A DNA stretch of 64,000 nucleotides, taken from contig DASXVS010000050.1 of NCBI GenBank assembly GCA_036504095.1, positions 1-64,000 on the forward strand, read 5' to 3'. The translations under genes and the position numbers were made by a program. Positions 1 to 8,098 of the stretch are shown one piece after another (positions within the stretch are counted from its first letter, which is position 1; the number at the start of each line of letters is the position of its first letter). The DNA comes from Armatimonadota bacterium. GTDB lineage: Bacteria > Armatimonadota > DTGP01 > JAKQQT01. Under the pieces are notes generated by a model. That model was not told the DNA's origin. It worked only from the letters and a program-made list of their open reading frames with translations, and did no database searches.

Positions 1-140
1 AGGAACGCAAGAAGGCAGGACTGTTGTCCGCTCCGGCGATAGCGCTGGAAGACAGCAAACCAAAGAACTGACCCACAAGGTCAGACAGGTGGGGAATTTT
101 CACCCGCGCCCAATTGGGGATTTTTCAGGCGCCGTTGACA
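1..140 (+). mobile_element. Right end of an IS21-like insertion sequence (partial)
   Basis: The segment after the stop codon at 69-71 contains two similar boxes, TGGGGAATTTTCA (about 91-103) and TTGGGGATTTTTCA (about 114-127), and then ends GCGCCGTTGACA at 140. Repeated GGGGA-TTTTC boxes near a TGACA terminus are how I remember IS21-family ends, where they serve as multiple transposase-binding sites. The rest of the element lies left of the window, so the opposite end and any target duplication cannot be seen. The identification rests on motif memory only. Confidence 0.5.
3..71 (+). CDS. C-terminal tail of a gene entering from the left, possibly istB
   Basis: An open frame enters from outside the window and ends at TGA 69-71, giving 22 residues that finish in a lysine-rich tail (SKPKN). 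It sits just inside the IS21-like end, where the ATP-binding helper gene istB would be expected to finish. The fragment is too short to identify from its own sequence, so the assignment depends entirely on the neighbouring terminal repeats. Confidence 0.35.
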   Translation, partial: ERKKAGLLSAPAIALEDSKPKN

Positions 141-192
141 AGGGTGCAGTAGCATCCGATTCGATATGGGCCGTATGGGTTAACTGCGGCCG

Positions 193-1803
193 TCAGCCTC
201 CCTCGTAGAGCACGGCAGTTCTAATGGCGGTTACTATGGTCCACCACGTAGACGCGATGGGGCCAACTGGCCCCTTTTTTGTGCTCAGAGAGCACCGATC
301 CGCCGGTTCTAGTGCGTCAAATTCACGTTCCAGCGCCGGGTAGCTTTCCTCGATCTGTGTAAGGAGCCCACTGGTGACAATTGTCAGCTGGCCCTCCTGT
401 AGAATGTAGCTCGCCCCTAGTTTTTGCGCCAGTTGGCGTTTGGTTCTAGCGTCACTGTGGGGCAAACGAGCGTGTGCGGTTGCGGCGAACTCCAGTGTGT
501 CGGCAACCACGCGCCAACTTGACCGTACTGAAGCATTCACATCGCGCTCTTTCGCTTGCAAGCCCTCCAGTTCGCGGTCGAGGTACTCCTTTTTCATTTG
601 GTATTCGTTGTCGTCTATTAGTCCGGCCAAGCGCAGATCGAGCAATCGTTCCATTTGCTGCCGAACCCGGTTTCCTGCCGCGCGCAAAGTGGCTCGGCGA
701 GTCTCGGACTCGGTTTCATCGGCCGCAGCCAAGCAATCGATCTCGTTCTTGGCGAACTCCACGAACTCCGGCCGCACTGTGATACCGCGGAGCCTGTCCG
801 CTATCTGTCCTTCGAGTGTCTGCTCGGTGATGCTATTCTTCGACCTTCCGGTGCACTCGCTGTTGGTGCAGTAGTAATAAACATAGTCCCGCATACCCCC
901 AATGCTACGCACCAGCTTTGACTTACGCGTACCGCAAATGTACCGGCCGCAGGCCCCGCAGCGTACGGTGAGACTATAGGCGAACTCCTGTGTACGGGGC
1001 GCGGGCTTCCTCAATCCGAGCAATTCAAGCACTCGTTCGTGCTCATCCCAGGTTATCACCGCCGGGTGCTTCCCTTCATACAGCCTGCCACAGTAGCGGA
1101 AGTAGCCTGAATAGAACGGATTCTTCAGTATCTTGTAAAAGCCGGCGCGGGACAGTTTGCCGGCGGGCGTACGTCGGCCCGGCTTCGTGCGGTAGCCCCA
1201 TTCATCATTCAGGCGGATCAGTAGTTTTGGGACCGACGTTTGCCCGGCCAACGCGTCCTTGAACAGACGGGTTATGAGCGGGAGTCGCTCGGGGTCGGCG
1301 ACCACCTCTCCGCCCACGTTTCGGTAGCCTTCGGGCGCCATATGCGAGCACCACCCCCGTTCAGCGCGGCTCTGCATGCCGCGATTGACATTTTGGACCA
1401 GTTCACGGATGTACTGGTTAGCCTGCCCAGTCTCGATGGAGAACAGCAGAGCATTGTCGCCTGGTAGAAAGACCCGGTCCACCGTGCGAATCTCCTTGAT
1501 AGCCTCCTTCTGCAGTAGCCACTGGATTTGACCGCTGTCGACGGGGTTTCGCGAAAGCCGATTCACATTCCAGCACAGTAGCGCGTCAGCCTCTCCTCGC
1601 TCGAACATCCGAAGCATCTCTGCGAAGACCGGACGTTTCCCAGGTTCTTTTGCTGACATCGATTCTGTGAGTTCAGTGATCAGATCCATACCAAATCGGC
1701 TGGCGATGTCGCGCATCACCGAAATCTGATCGTCAAGCGATTGAACTTGGCGATCTTCACGGTCGGTCGACTTCCGGGCATACAGCAGGTAACGTAGGGG
1801 CAT
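193..1803 (-). CDS. Large serine recombinase (site-specific integrase/resolvase)
   Basis: This 536-residue protein begins with a resolvase domain: YARKSTDRED near residue 8 places the likely catalytic serine at S12, and the domain runs to about residue 150. A Recombinase domain follows (about 160-270), then a zinc ribbon with CGACGRYICG and YYYCTNSEC at about 280-320, and a charged, probably coiled-coil C-terminus. That is the layout of large serine integrases from phages and integrative elements, which cut and rejoin DNA through a covalent serine link. The ATG at 1803 lies inside the preceding small gene, so the two are probably translated together. It may integrate, excise or resolve the element; no att site was identified. 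Confidence 0.9.
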   Translation of the reverse strand: MPLRYLLYARKSTDREDRQVQSLDDQISVMRDIASRFGMDLITELTESMSAKEPGKRPVFAEMLRMFERGEADALLCWNVNRLSRNPVDSGQIQWLLQKEAIKEIRTVDRVFLPGDNALLFSIETGQANQYIRELVQNVNRGMQSRAERGWCSHMAPEGYRNVGGEVVADPERLPLITRLFKDALAGQTSVPKLLIRLNDEWGYRTKPGRRTPAGKLSRAGFYKILKNPFYSGYFRYCGRLYEGKHPAVITWDEHERVLELLGLRKPAPRTQEFAYSLTVRCGACGRYICGTRKSKLVRSIGGMRDYVYYYCTNSECTGRSKNSITEQTLEGQIADRLRGITVRPEFVEFAKNEIDCLAAADETESETRRATLRAAGNRVRQQMERLLDLRLAGLIDDNEYQMKKEYLDRELEGLQAKERDVNASVRSSWRVVADTLEFAATAHARLPHSDARTKRQLAQKLGASYILQEGQLTIVTSGLLTQIEESYPALEREFDALEPADRCSLSTKKGPVGPIASTWWTIVTAIRTAVLYEGG

Positions 1804-1942
1804 AGCACGTTAGGTGAACAAAATGAAGTAGATCGGTGCAGAGGGCGAGGGCATCCTTGCTGCTTAGTCGCACACCGAAACGCGACTCGTACAGGTCCCG
1901 AAATCTCTCGACGGCCTGAGCACTTGGCACTGGCAGTTCCAT
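1757..1942 (-). CDS. Small protein upstream of the serine recombinase
   Basis: This 61-residue protein starts MELPVPSAQAVERF and contains a segment of the form RDLYESRFG-RLSSKDALALC. Similar short helical proteins often sit directly upstream of serine recombinases in mobile elements; the function is unknown to me. I chose the ATG at 1942 rather than the upstream one at 2056 because an AAGGGA ribosome-binding site lies just before it. The 3' end overlaps the recombinase start by 47 bases, which suggests translational coupling. Confidence 0.6.
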   Translation of the reverse strand: MELPVPSAQAVERFRDLYESRFGVRLSSKDALALCTDLLHFVHLTCYAPTLPAVCPEVDRP

Positions 1943-2068
1943 TTCTTTCCCTTCGCTTAGTGGTATCAAGCAAAGCATGTAACGCCAGGCATTGGCGCGC
2001 AACCACGGTCGCGGGCATGCAACGAACGTTGCCAGTATGCAACCATCTGAATTCACCGGCCGCGCGGG

Positions 2069-2081
2069 CTTAGCGGCTAAG
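2069..2081. promoter_or_regulatory. Palindrome CTTAGC-G-GCTAAG, candidate operator
   Basis: This is a perfect 6-1-6 palindrome. Its core TTAGCGGCTAA recurs at 3864-3874 upstream of the replication genes. The position, upstream of the recombinase pair and the divergent XRE gene, fits an operator for the element's own regulator. Confidence 0.45.
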
Positions 2082-2101
2082 CAAATGACTTTGTGCCATT
2101 T

Positions 2102-2169
2102 CCATGTCTGACATGGACTTTCCGCAGTGTCAAGGTTTTGGATTACTTGATTTCATGACTTAGTCATGA
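2102..2169. promoter_or_regulatory. Two perfect palindromes between divergent genes
   Basis: CCATGTC-T-GACATGG (2102-2116) and TCATGAC-TTA-GTCATGA (2153-2169) are both perfect 7-bp inverted repeats in the AT-richer divergent intergenic region between the recombinase unit and the XRE gene. They could be operators for the XRE protein or recombinase binding sites; the sequence alone does not decide. Confidence 0.45.
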
Positions 2170-2300
2170 TTTCGTGCTTTGCTGAAAGAGAGAAGGCGAA
2201 CGAACTCATGTGTTTGGAGTTGTTCGGCTGCAACGCCTTTTGCACGGTCCGGTGATTCCCGCCATTTTTGTAGGGAACATTCGTAACCTAAAGGAGGGGC

Positions 2301-2702
2301 ATGACGCATACGTTCCCACGTTTGCTATACAATCGAATCTGGGCGGTGATGCAGCACACCGCCCGCTACAGCTTTGAGGGCCAGGCTCGGCTAGCAGTCG
2401 ACGCCGGCGTCTCCAAGTCCGCAATAAGCCGATTGCTGTCCGGTGAGTCGGTTACGTCTTATCCGGTCATTTTGGCGGTGGTGAGCTCGTTGGAGAGGCA
2501 TCTGGGCCGGAAGCTCGATCTGCGCGAGGTCATCTCGACCGATGACACCTATCCGACGTTTTCGGTATGCCGACTGGTCGGCTGCAAGGGCTGTCTGCCG
2601 GAAGAGGCCTACGACGATGAGGGAAATCGTACGGCGGCGTTTGCCGGCGTGAAGCCTGGGGAATGGCGCACGACCAAACCGTTGAACGGGGAGGCACAGT
2701 GA
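2301..2702 (+). CDS. XRE-type helix-turn-helix regulator
   Basis: This 133-residue protein has a lambda-repressor-like helix-turn-helix in its first 75 residues (LAVDAGVSKSAISRLLSG is the helix pair) and a short C-terminal part with a CRLVGCKGC cysteine cluster that might bind metal. It is preceded by a strong AAGGAGG ribosome-binding site (2291-2297). Its stop codon overlaps the GTG start of the next gene, so regulator and nuclease-membrane fusion form one operon. The palindromes just upstream make autoregulation plausible. The target genes are not known. Confidence 0.8.
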   Translation: MTHTFPRLLYNRIWAVMQHTARYSFEGQARLAVDAGVSKSAISRLLSGESVTSYPVILAVVSSLERHLGRKLDLREVISTDDTYPTFSVCRLVGCKGCLPEEAYDDEGNRTAAFAGVKPGEWRTTKPLNGEAQ

Positions 2703-3820
2703 GGGCCAGTGTCTCGCTGGAGCCTGAGCTGCGGGAACGGCTGCTCGACCTCAGCTACCATGGTTTTGAAGAATGCGTGCGCGAACTGCTCCTGGCGCTT
2801 GGCTACCAGGACGCGCGCCTGATGCGCCGGACCCACTGGCGCCAACGCACCACAAACGGCGGCTTCGATGTCGCCGCCTGGTGCGTGAGCGGAGTCACCA
2901 CAGCCACAGTACTGGTCCAAGTCAAGCAGTACGCGCGCCCCGTCAGCCGTCGCTTTGTCGACGAGCTTCGCGGGACCTTGCTGCGGTCCCATGCCCAGCA
3001 TGGACTGATCGTGACCCTGTCTACCTTCGCCCGCCCCGCACGGGAAGCCGCGGGCCGCGATATGGTCGCGCCGATCCGTCTTGTAGACGGCGCTGAACTC
3101 ATCGAACTGCTTGTCCGGCACCGGATTGGGGTCCGCGAAGACGATACCGGTGATGTTGGGATTGATACCGATTATTTCAATCGTCTGGCCGCCGAGTACC
3201 CGGCGCGTCCAAAGAACGGCCGCCTACCCGCGAACCATCCCGCCCGCGCGCTGCCGGTATGGCAGTGGAGCGGGTGGCGGCCGACGGGAGGCGGAATGAT
3301 GTTTCGCACCCACGCCCTGGTCGCCGTGAGTTCGTTATGGTTGCTCCAGACGGTGCCGCCAGGCATCACCGCCGAGAACGTCGGATACCTGTCTGTAATC
3401 GCCGTCTTTGGCGCGATGCTTCCCGATCTTGATGCCGCCGAATCCACGATCCGCTCGCTTAGCATGGGCGGGATCCGACCCTTTGCCTTGCTGTCCACGA
3501 TCGTCCACCGTACGTTCGGCCACCGCGGCCTGCTTCATTCGCTCGTCGCCGTCGCTGCAATCGGCGTTGCGGCCATTTTTCTGGCGCGCTGGTGGGGCTG
3601 GCAGCCGTCGGCCGCGCTGTGGCTCGGATACGCCAGCCATCTGACCGCTGATGCATGTACGCGAAGCGGGATTCCCCTGATTCCAGGGCGTGCCCAGCGC
3701 CTCCATTTGTTGCCCGCCACCCTTCGCTTCGTGACCGGTTCGGTGGCTGAAGACGTGCTCCTTCCGTTTCTGGCTGCCGCCGTTCTACTCCTACTGTTAA
3801 CCCGCGCACCCGGTGCCTGA
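2699..3820 (+). CDS. Fusion of Mrr-like nuclease domain and YdjM-like membrane hydrolase
   Basis: I place the start at GTG 2699, which overlaps the previous stop as GTGA and has GGGGAGG five bases upstream; the ATG at 2663 would lie deep inside the regulator gene. The 373-residue product has a restriction-endonuclease-like N-terminal domain (GGFDVAAW followed by VLVQVKQY, the D-QxK pattern of Mrr-type nucleases). A second part resembles the YdjM/DUF457 family, with LPDLDA, HRTFGHRGLLHS, GYASHLTADA and several hydrophobic segments. Joining a DNA-cleavage fold to a membrane-embedded metal-binding domain is unusual. A role in defence or plasmid maintenance is inference. Confidence 0.7.
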   Translation: MRASVSLEPELRERLLDLSYHGFEECVRELLLALGYQDARLMRRTHWRQRTTNGGFDVAAWCVSGVTTATVLVQVKQYARPVSRRFVDELRGTLLRSHAQHGLIVTLSTFARPAREAAGRDMVAPIRLVDGAELIELLVRHRIGVREDDTGDVGIDTDYFNRLAAEYPARPKNGRLPANHPARALPVWQWSGWRPTGGGMMFRTHALVAVSSLWLLQTVPPGITAENVGYLSVIAVFGAMLPDLDAAESTIRSLSMGGIRPFALLSTIVHRTFGHRGLLHSLVAVAAIGVAAIFLARWWGWQPSAALWLGYASHLTADACTRSGIPLIPGRAQRLHLLPATLRFVTGSVAEDVLLPFLAAAVLLLLLTRAPGA

Positions 3821-3862
3821 TGCTCCGGAATGGCCGCCGACGCGGGCGCCTCCGTGCACTGC

Positions 3863-3875
3863 GTTAGCGGCTAAC
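3863..3875. promoter_or_regulatory. Palindrome GTTAGC-G-GCTAAC, candidate operator
   Basis: This perfect palindrome shares the 11-base core TTAGCGGCTAA with the site at 2070-2080. It lies 25 bases before the first replication gene, a good place for a repressor to control copy number. Confidence 0.45.
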
Positions 3876-3900
3876 CATGCCCGTCTGTAACCATGTTTGA

Positions 3901-4719
3901 ATGCCCGAACCAACAAACCAATCCGACAGGGATCCTTCGTCTGTGTTGTCGTCGGAGCGCGAGGCGAATCCTTTCGTCGTGCTGATGCGTAAGGACAACC
4001 AACAACGCGACGGCAGCTTTCGGCCGGTGGCATCGCTGGCTGTAACGAGCGCGTTGCGGACCTCGGGCCTTTGGCGTGCGCTTCCGCCGGAGGAATTCAA
4101 GAATTTGATCTTGCTGCTCACATACCTGTCGCCAAACGGCGACTGCCTGGCAGCGGTGACGCACCTTGCCGAGGCGATGGATGTCTCAGAATTCAAGGCG
4201 CGCGTCCGCCTCAGCCGACTGGCCAGATTCTCTTGGCACGATCAGCCGCTTGTTATCCAGATCCCCCGTGGGGGTAGCCTGGACGCCTTCGCACCAGCAC
4301 CATTTCTAGTCCGCCACGAGGAAGCTCCGGCCGTCGCTTCGACAGCCACCGAGACCGCCGAAGAGTTTCCTGGACGTGAAGCGGTTATACGTCACTCGCG
4401 AGAGACGTATGCCAGGCCGCGGGCGGAAGTCGAACGGGAGATCGCAGAGGCCAACGGCTGGATCGAGCGGAAGGATGATGGCGAAGCAAGAGCCGCGTTG
4501 GTTCGCCTGGGTTTCAGTAACGAAGGCAGCGCCGCGCTCGTAAGCCGGTACGGATCAGCGCGGGTACTTAAGCAGGTCGAATGGCTGCCCTACAGGCACG
4601 CCAAAGACCCGATCAGGTTTCTGATCGCCGCCATCGAGCACGGCTACGAGGCGCCGCGAGGCCTTGCCCCACATGTAGAACGCCCGGATACCAGCCAGCC
4701 GAAATCTGCGTTGCCATGA
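3901..4719 (+). CDS. Putative replication-associated winged-helix protein
   Basis: This 272-residue protein has a middle region (about residues 60-115) that reads like a helix-turn-helix of plasmid or phage initiators: a run of short helices, then AVTHLAEAMDVSEFKARVRL. The C-terminal part, from about 165, is charged and helical (ALVRLGFSNEGSAALVSRYG, similar in feel to the tails of replication-initiator proteins). It is coupled by an ATGA overlap to a RepO-like gene and followed by an origin-like region, which is the main reason for the call. No strong ribosome-binding site precedes the ATG, so the start could be slightly different. Confidence 0.5.
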   Translation: MPEPTNQSDRDPSSVLSSEREANPFVVLMRKDNQQRDGSFRPVASLAVTSALRTSGLWRALPPEEFKNLILLLTYLSPNGDCLAAVTHLAEAMDVSEFKARVRLSRLARFSWHDQPLVIQIPRGGSLDAFAPAPFLVRHEEAPAVASTATETAEEFPGREAVIRHSRETYARPRAEVEREIAEANGWIERKDDGEARAALVRLGFSNEGSAALVSRYGSARVLKQVEWLPYRHAKDPIRFLIAAIEHGYEAPRGLAPHVERPDTSQPKSALP

Positions 4720-5075
4720 TCGGCGATCCCTTCGTCCAACTTCCCTCCAGACTCATCGATCGGGTGATGCCTAACGTCACTGACACCGAGTGGCGGGTTT
4801 TGTGCGTAGTGGCGCGCGCAACGCTCGGGTGGCGCAACCCTGACGGAACCAAGAAGAGCAGGGACTGGCTGACGCAGAGTCAACTGAAGCGTAGGACGGG
4901 CCGGGCTAGCGCAGCGGTAAGTAAAGCGATCGCGGGTCTTGTCGAACGAGGCTTGCTGCGCGTGAGCAGTGAAGATGGACGCAATTTGGATAGCCGCGAA
5001 GAACGCCAGCGCAACCACGGTCGAGTCTTCTATGAGTTATCCACAGACGTTCAGCACGATATCGACCGACCATGA
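4716..5075 (+). CDS. Phage-type replication protein O N-terminal domain protein
   Basis: This 119-residue protein begins MIGDPFVQLPSRLIDRV. It matches the winged-helix domain of phage replication protein O (FVQLP-LID--M-NVTDTEWRVLCVVARATLGW, then KSRDWLTQSQLKRRTG and AVSKAIAGLVERGLL). Such proteins bind origin DNA and help recruit the helicase. Translation is coupled to the previous gene through ATGA (4716-4719). A consensus DnaA box lies inside its 3' end, so the gene runs directly into the candidate origin. Confidence 0.75.
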   Translation: MIGDPFVQLPSRLIDRVMPNVTDTEWRVLCVVARATLGWRNPDGTKKSRDWLTQSQLKRRTGRASAAVSKAIAGLVERGLLRVSSEDGRNLDSREERQRNHGRVFYELSTDVQHDIDRP

Positions 5076-5195
5076 GAAGGACCGCTTGGTTGTGTATCAT
5101 TAAAGCGAACACAGAAATCCAAACACAACAAAATATAGAGATAACAATAGACAATAAGGCGTGGGGATATGTGGATAACTCACCGCACCGCACCG
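5034..5195. other. Candidate replication origin with inverted DnaA boxes
   Basis: TTATCCACA at 5037-5045 and its reverse complement TGTGGATAA at 5170-5178 are both consensus DnaA boxes. They sit within 12-bp inverted repeats (5034-5045 and 5170-5181) that enclose a stretch becoming clearly AT-rich from about 5085 to 5160. Three CACCG repeats follow the second box (5181-5195). Together with the adjacent RepO-like gene this looks like the replication origin of the element in its excised or plasmid form. The call is by inspection only. Confidence 0.6.
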
Positions 5196-5423
5196 CTTCG
5201 CTTGGAATCGCTCGCAAATTAGAGACCAATCGCACGGCAGACCTCCGTGCCTAATCACTGATGAACGCCCTGCGAACAACCGTTTGCCTAATAGCAGGTC
5301 TTCGTGTCAGGATGTCTTGCAGAGGCCACAATGGACTCAAGTTGGTGGCAACGAAGGATACTGAGTTTGACCGTTCTAGACTGAAGAGTGGCTATCGGAC
5401 TCGTAGATGGAGGGTGGATATAT
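5196..5423 (+). promoter_or_regulatory. Leader of the que operon with a candidate promoter
   Basis: No convincing gene lies here. TTGACC (5367-5372), an 18-base spacer and GCTATC (5391-5396) form a reasonable sigma-70-like promoter for queC. GGAGGG at 5409-5414 then serves as ribosome-binding site for the ATG at 5424. I looked for a preQ1-type riboswitch and saw no recognisable aptamer. Confidence 0.4.
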
Positions 5424-6125
5424 ATGTCAAGGCGCGCAGTCGTACTGCTTAGCGGCGGGCTGGATTCTACAACGACGCTTGCGATCGCGAAGAACGAGGG
5501 GTTCGAGCCGTACGCTCTGACGTTTCGGTACGGGCAGCGCCACGCGTGTGAGATTGACGCGGCGCGACGCATCGCCGTGCAGTTGGGTGCGGCACAACAT
5601 GTTGTCGCAGAAATCGATCTGCGCGAATTCGGTGGATCCGCCCTCACCGACGATATCGACGTGCCCAAGGGGCGTGATACCGCCGCGATGGCGGACGGCA
5701 TCCCGATCACGTACGTGCCGGCCCGCAACACCGTGTTTCTCTCCTTTGCGCTGGCCTGGGCGGAGGTCCTTGGGGCCTCGGACATCTTCATCGGGGTGAA
5801 CGCGTTGGACTACTCCGGTTACCCTGACTGCCGACCCGAGTTCATCGAGGCGTATCAGGCGATGGCGAACCTTGCCACGCGCGCAGGTGTCAAGGGGGGC
5901 TCGCGGCTGACCATCCATACACCCCTTATCCAGATGAGCAAGGCGGATATCATCCGCACCGGCCTTTCACTAGGTGTGGACTACGCGGGTACCAGCTCAT
6001 GCTATGACCCATCCCCAGATGGCGCCGCCTGTGGAGAGTGTGACTCGTGTCTGCTCCGCAAGAAGGGGTTCACGGAGGCCGGACTTCCAGACCCGACGCG
6101 TTACAGCAGCGGTGAGGACGAATGA
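5424..6125 (+). CDS. queC: 7-cyano-7-deazaguanine (preQ0) synthase QueC
   Basis: QueC converts 7-carboxy-7-deazaguanine to preQ0 with ammonia and ATP. The 233-residue protein has the PP-loop ATP-binding motif [10 protein letters not shown] near the N-terminus and a C-terminal zinc site formed by the cysteines of [19 protein letters not shown] start it at ATG 5424 because GGAGGG precedes it; an upstream in-frame ATG at 5388 lacks such a site. Its stop overlaps the queE start. Sitting on a mobile element beside a dpd operon, it most likely feeds DNA modification rather than, or as well as, tRNA queuosine. Confidence 0.95.
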   Translation: MSRRAVVLLSGGLDSTTTLAIAKNEGFEPYALTFRYGQRHACEIDAARRIAVQLGAAQHVVAEIDLREFGGSALTDDIDVPKGRDTAAMADGIPITYVPARNTVFLSFALAWAEVLGASDIFIGVNALDYSGYPDCRPEFIEAYQAMANLATRAGVKGGSRLTIHTPLIQMSKADIIRTGLSLGVDYAGTSSCYDPSPDGAACGECDSCLLRKKGFTEAGLPDPTRYSSGEDE

Positions 6126-6760
6126 GTTACACCGTCAAGGAGATCTTCTACACCCTCCAGGGAGAGGGGGCTAATACCGGACGCCCGGCCGTGTTCTGTC
6201 GCTTCGCCGGATGTAATCTGTGGACCGGGCGCGAAGCCGATCGATCGTCTGCCGTGTGCAAATTCTGTGACACAGATTTCATTGGCACTGACGGGCCGGG
6301 CGGTGGGCAGTTCGCGACGGCCGATGAACTGGCCGGAGCTGTAGCGGCGAACTGGCCCTCAGGCAGTGACCGTGCTGGCCCGCTGGTGGTATGCACCGGT
6401 GGTGAACCCCTCCTGCAGCTGGACGAGGCCGCCGTTGCCGCCTTTCACCGCGCCGAATTCGAAGTGGCCGTGGAGACGAACGGGACTAGACCCGCCCCCG
6501 AGGGAATTGACTGGCTGTGCGTTAGCCCCAAGCACGGTGCCGACCTTGTACTAATATGCGGACAGGAACTAAAGCTTGTGTACCCCCAGTTCGGCGCTGA
6601 ACCGGAACGCTTCTCTCACTTGCAGTTCGACCACTATTACCTGCAGCCGATGGACGGGCCTCTGCGGGAACGCAATACGCAGTTGGCCCTGGCATACTGT
6701 CTCGCGCATCCGCTGTGGCGACTGAGCCTGCAGATGCATAAGTTCGTGGGGATCCCGTGA
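6122..6760 (+). CDS. queE: 7-carboxy-7-deazaguanine synthase QueE (radical SAM)
   Basis: QueE rearranges 6-carboxy-tetrahydropterin into the 7-deazaguanine ring by radical chemistry. The 212-residue protein starts [19 protein letters not shown], typical of QueE. Its iron-sulfur ligands are C31, C46 and C49 in a C-x14-C-x2-C arrangement, the expanded spacing known in some QueE proteins, rather than the usual radical-SAM C-x3-C-x2-C. The GGEPLLQ glycine motif follows at about residue 92. ATGA overlap with queC and a one-to-four-base overlap with queD show a coupled operon. Confidence 0.93.
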   Translation: MSYTVKEIFYTLQGEGANTGRPAVFCRFAGCNLWTGREADRSSAVCKFCDTDFIGTDGPGGGQFATADELAGAVAANWPSGSDRAGPLVVCTGGEPLLQLDEAAVAAFHRAEFEVAVETNGTRPAPEGIDWLCVSPKHGADLVLICGQELKLVYPQFGAEPERFSHLQFDHYYLQPMDGPLRERNTQLALAYCLAHPLWRLSLQMHKFVGIP

Positions 6761-7125
6761 TGACAGTTTTCAAAGAATTCGGGTTCGAGGCGGCGCACCG
6801 GCTCCCGAATGTGCCGGAAGGTCACAAGTGCGCCCGATTGCACGGGCACTCGTTCAAGGTCGCCATTCACGTGGCCGGACCTGTGGGTGAGACGACGGGC
6901 TGGGTGGTGGACTTCGCCGAGATCAAGGCCGCGTTCAAGCCACTCCTCGACCGCCTGGACCACTACTATCTTAACGAGATCGACGGGCTAGAAAATCCGA
7001 CAAGCGAGAACCTCGCGCGGTGGATCTGGGTCCGCCTCGCGCCCAATCTTCCGGGCCTCTCACGGATCGTGGTGAACGAGACCTGCACTTCGGGCTGCGC
7101 GTACGAAGGGTACGATTCCAGATGA
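6757..7125 (+). CDS. queD: 6-carboxy-tetrahydropterin synthase QueD
   Basis: QueD converts dihydroneopterin triphosphate to 6-carboxy-tetrahydropterin. The 122-residue protein shows the family's zinc histidines (H14 in EAAHRL, H29 and H31 in LHGHS) and the catalytic cysteine in [10 protein letters not shown] (C25). It can start at GTG 6757, overlapping the queE stop, or at the next codon, ATG 6760. The stop overlaps the folE2 ATG. The length is usual for the family. Confidence 0.93.
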   Translation: MMTVFKEFGFEAAHRLPNVPEGHKCARLHGHSFKVAIHVAGPVGETTGWVVDFAEIKAAFKPLLDRLDHYYLNEIDGLENPTSENLARWIWVRLAPNLPGLSRIVVNETCTSGCAYEGYDSR

Positions 7126-7937
7126 TCCTCGAGGACGTCCAGAACCACACCGATACGCGGGCGATCGACCTAGATCAGGTCGGGGTCTCGGACCTTCGAT
7201 ATCCCATTGTCGTTCTCGATCGGAAACAAGGCGAGCAACCCACGGTTGCTACGCTCACAATGTCGGTGAGCCTGCCCCATCACTTTAAGGGCACTCACAT
7301 GAGCCGCTTCCTGGAAGTGCTCAACGAGCATCGCGGGGAGATTACGGTTCGTACCGTGCCGATGCTCCTGCGAGACCTGAAGACCCGGCTGGAAGCGGAA
7401 AGGGCCAGGATCGAGGTACGATTCCCGTATTTCCTCGAGCGAGCGGCCCCGGTAACCGGGGCGACGGCGCTCATGGACTTCGAGTGCGCTTTCATCGGCG
7501 AATCGAACGCCACCGATGACTTTCTGCTGCAAGTTCGCGTCCCCGTTACCAGCCTCTGCCCGTGCAGCAAGGCTATTAGCGAGTATGGCGCCCATAACCA
7601 ACGTGGATACGTAACAATCGAGGTGCGGAGCGTCCTTGCGAATGACGGTCACCCCGAGATCGTCTGGATCGAGGAGTTGATTGATATCGCGGAACGGTCG
7701 GCCTCCGCGCCGGTCTATCCGCTACTTAAGCGACCCGACGAACGGCACGTCACAATGCAAGCCTACGACAACCCGGTGTTTGTAGAGGATATCGTACGCA
7801 ATGCAGCCGTCGCGCTACAGGGTGACCATCGGGTCGCGTGGTTCCGCGTGCATGTTCTGAATCAGGAGAGCATCCACAACCATGCGGCGTTTGCCGAAGT
7901 CTCGTGGTCTCGCCCTGAACGATCGGACGATCAGTGA
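7122..7937 (+). CDS. folE2: GTP cyclohydrolase FolE2 (type IB)
   Basis: This enzyme performs the first step of the 7-deazaguanine pathway, GTP to dihydroneopterin triphosphate. The 271-residue protein has the FolE2 signature [17 protein letters not shown] followed by HNQRG, and a C-terminal [14 protein letters not shown]. FolE2 is structurally related to, but distinct from, the zinc-dependent FolE and can use other metals. I chose ATG 7122 (ATGA overlap with queD); the longer frame from 7020 would lie inside queD. With queC, queE and queD it completes a GTP-to-preQ0 pathway on the element. Confidence 0.93.
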   Translation: MILEDVQNHTDTRAIDLDQVGVSDLRYPIVVLDRKQGEQPTVATLTMSVSLPHHFKGTHMSRFLEVLNEHRGEITVRTVPMLLRDLKTRLEAERARIEVRFPYFLERAAPVTGATALMDFECAFIGESNATDDFLLQVRVPVTSLCPCSKAISEYGAHNQRGYVTIEVRSVLANDGHPEIVWIEELIDIAERSASAPVYPLLKRPDERHVTMQAYDNPVFVEDIVRNAAVALQGDHRVAWFRVHVLNQESIHNHAAFAEVSWSRPERSDDQ

Positions 7938-8098
7938 AACCCAACACGCGCCTCCTCAACATCACATCGTGTACGGGCGAGAATGCGGCTACCAGCGATC
8001 ATGTCACTCACGCTGGAAGTCTACGACTACGGACACCAAACGCTTCGCAGAACGGCGTCCTCTGAACAACAGACGCTCACGCAACCGGTCGGTGGTAC

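Noticed and set aside
5072-5254. 60-codon frame starting in an ATGA overlap with the RepO-like gene
   Set aside because: It runs through the AT-rich origin and the second DnaA box, and the product is of odd composition. It is more likely a chance frame.
5196-5423. A preQ1 riboswitch before queC
   Set aside because: No aptamer-like short hairpin with an A-rich tail was found. A plain promoter and ribosome-binding site suffice.
5424-7937. The que genes as an ordinary chromosomal queuosine operon
   Set aside because: They lie inside the mobile element, between the origin and the dpd operon, and no queF, queA, queG or tRNA-type tgt is present.
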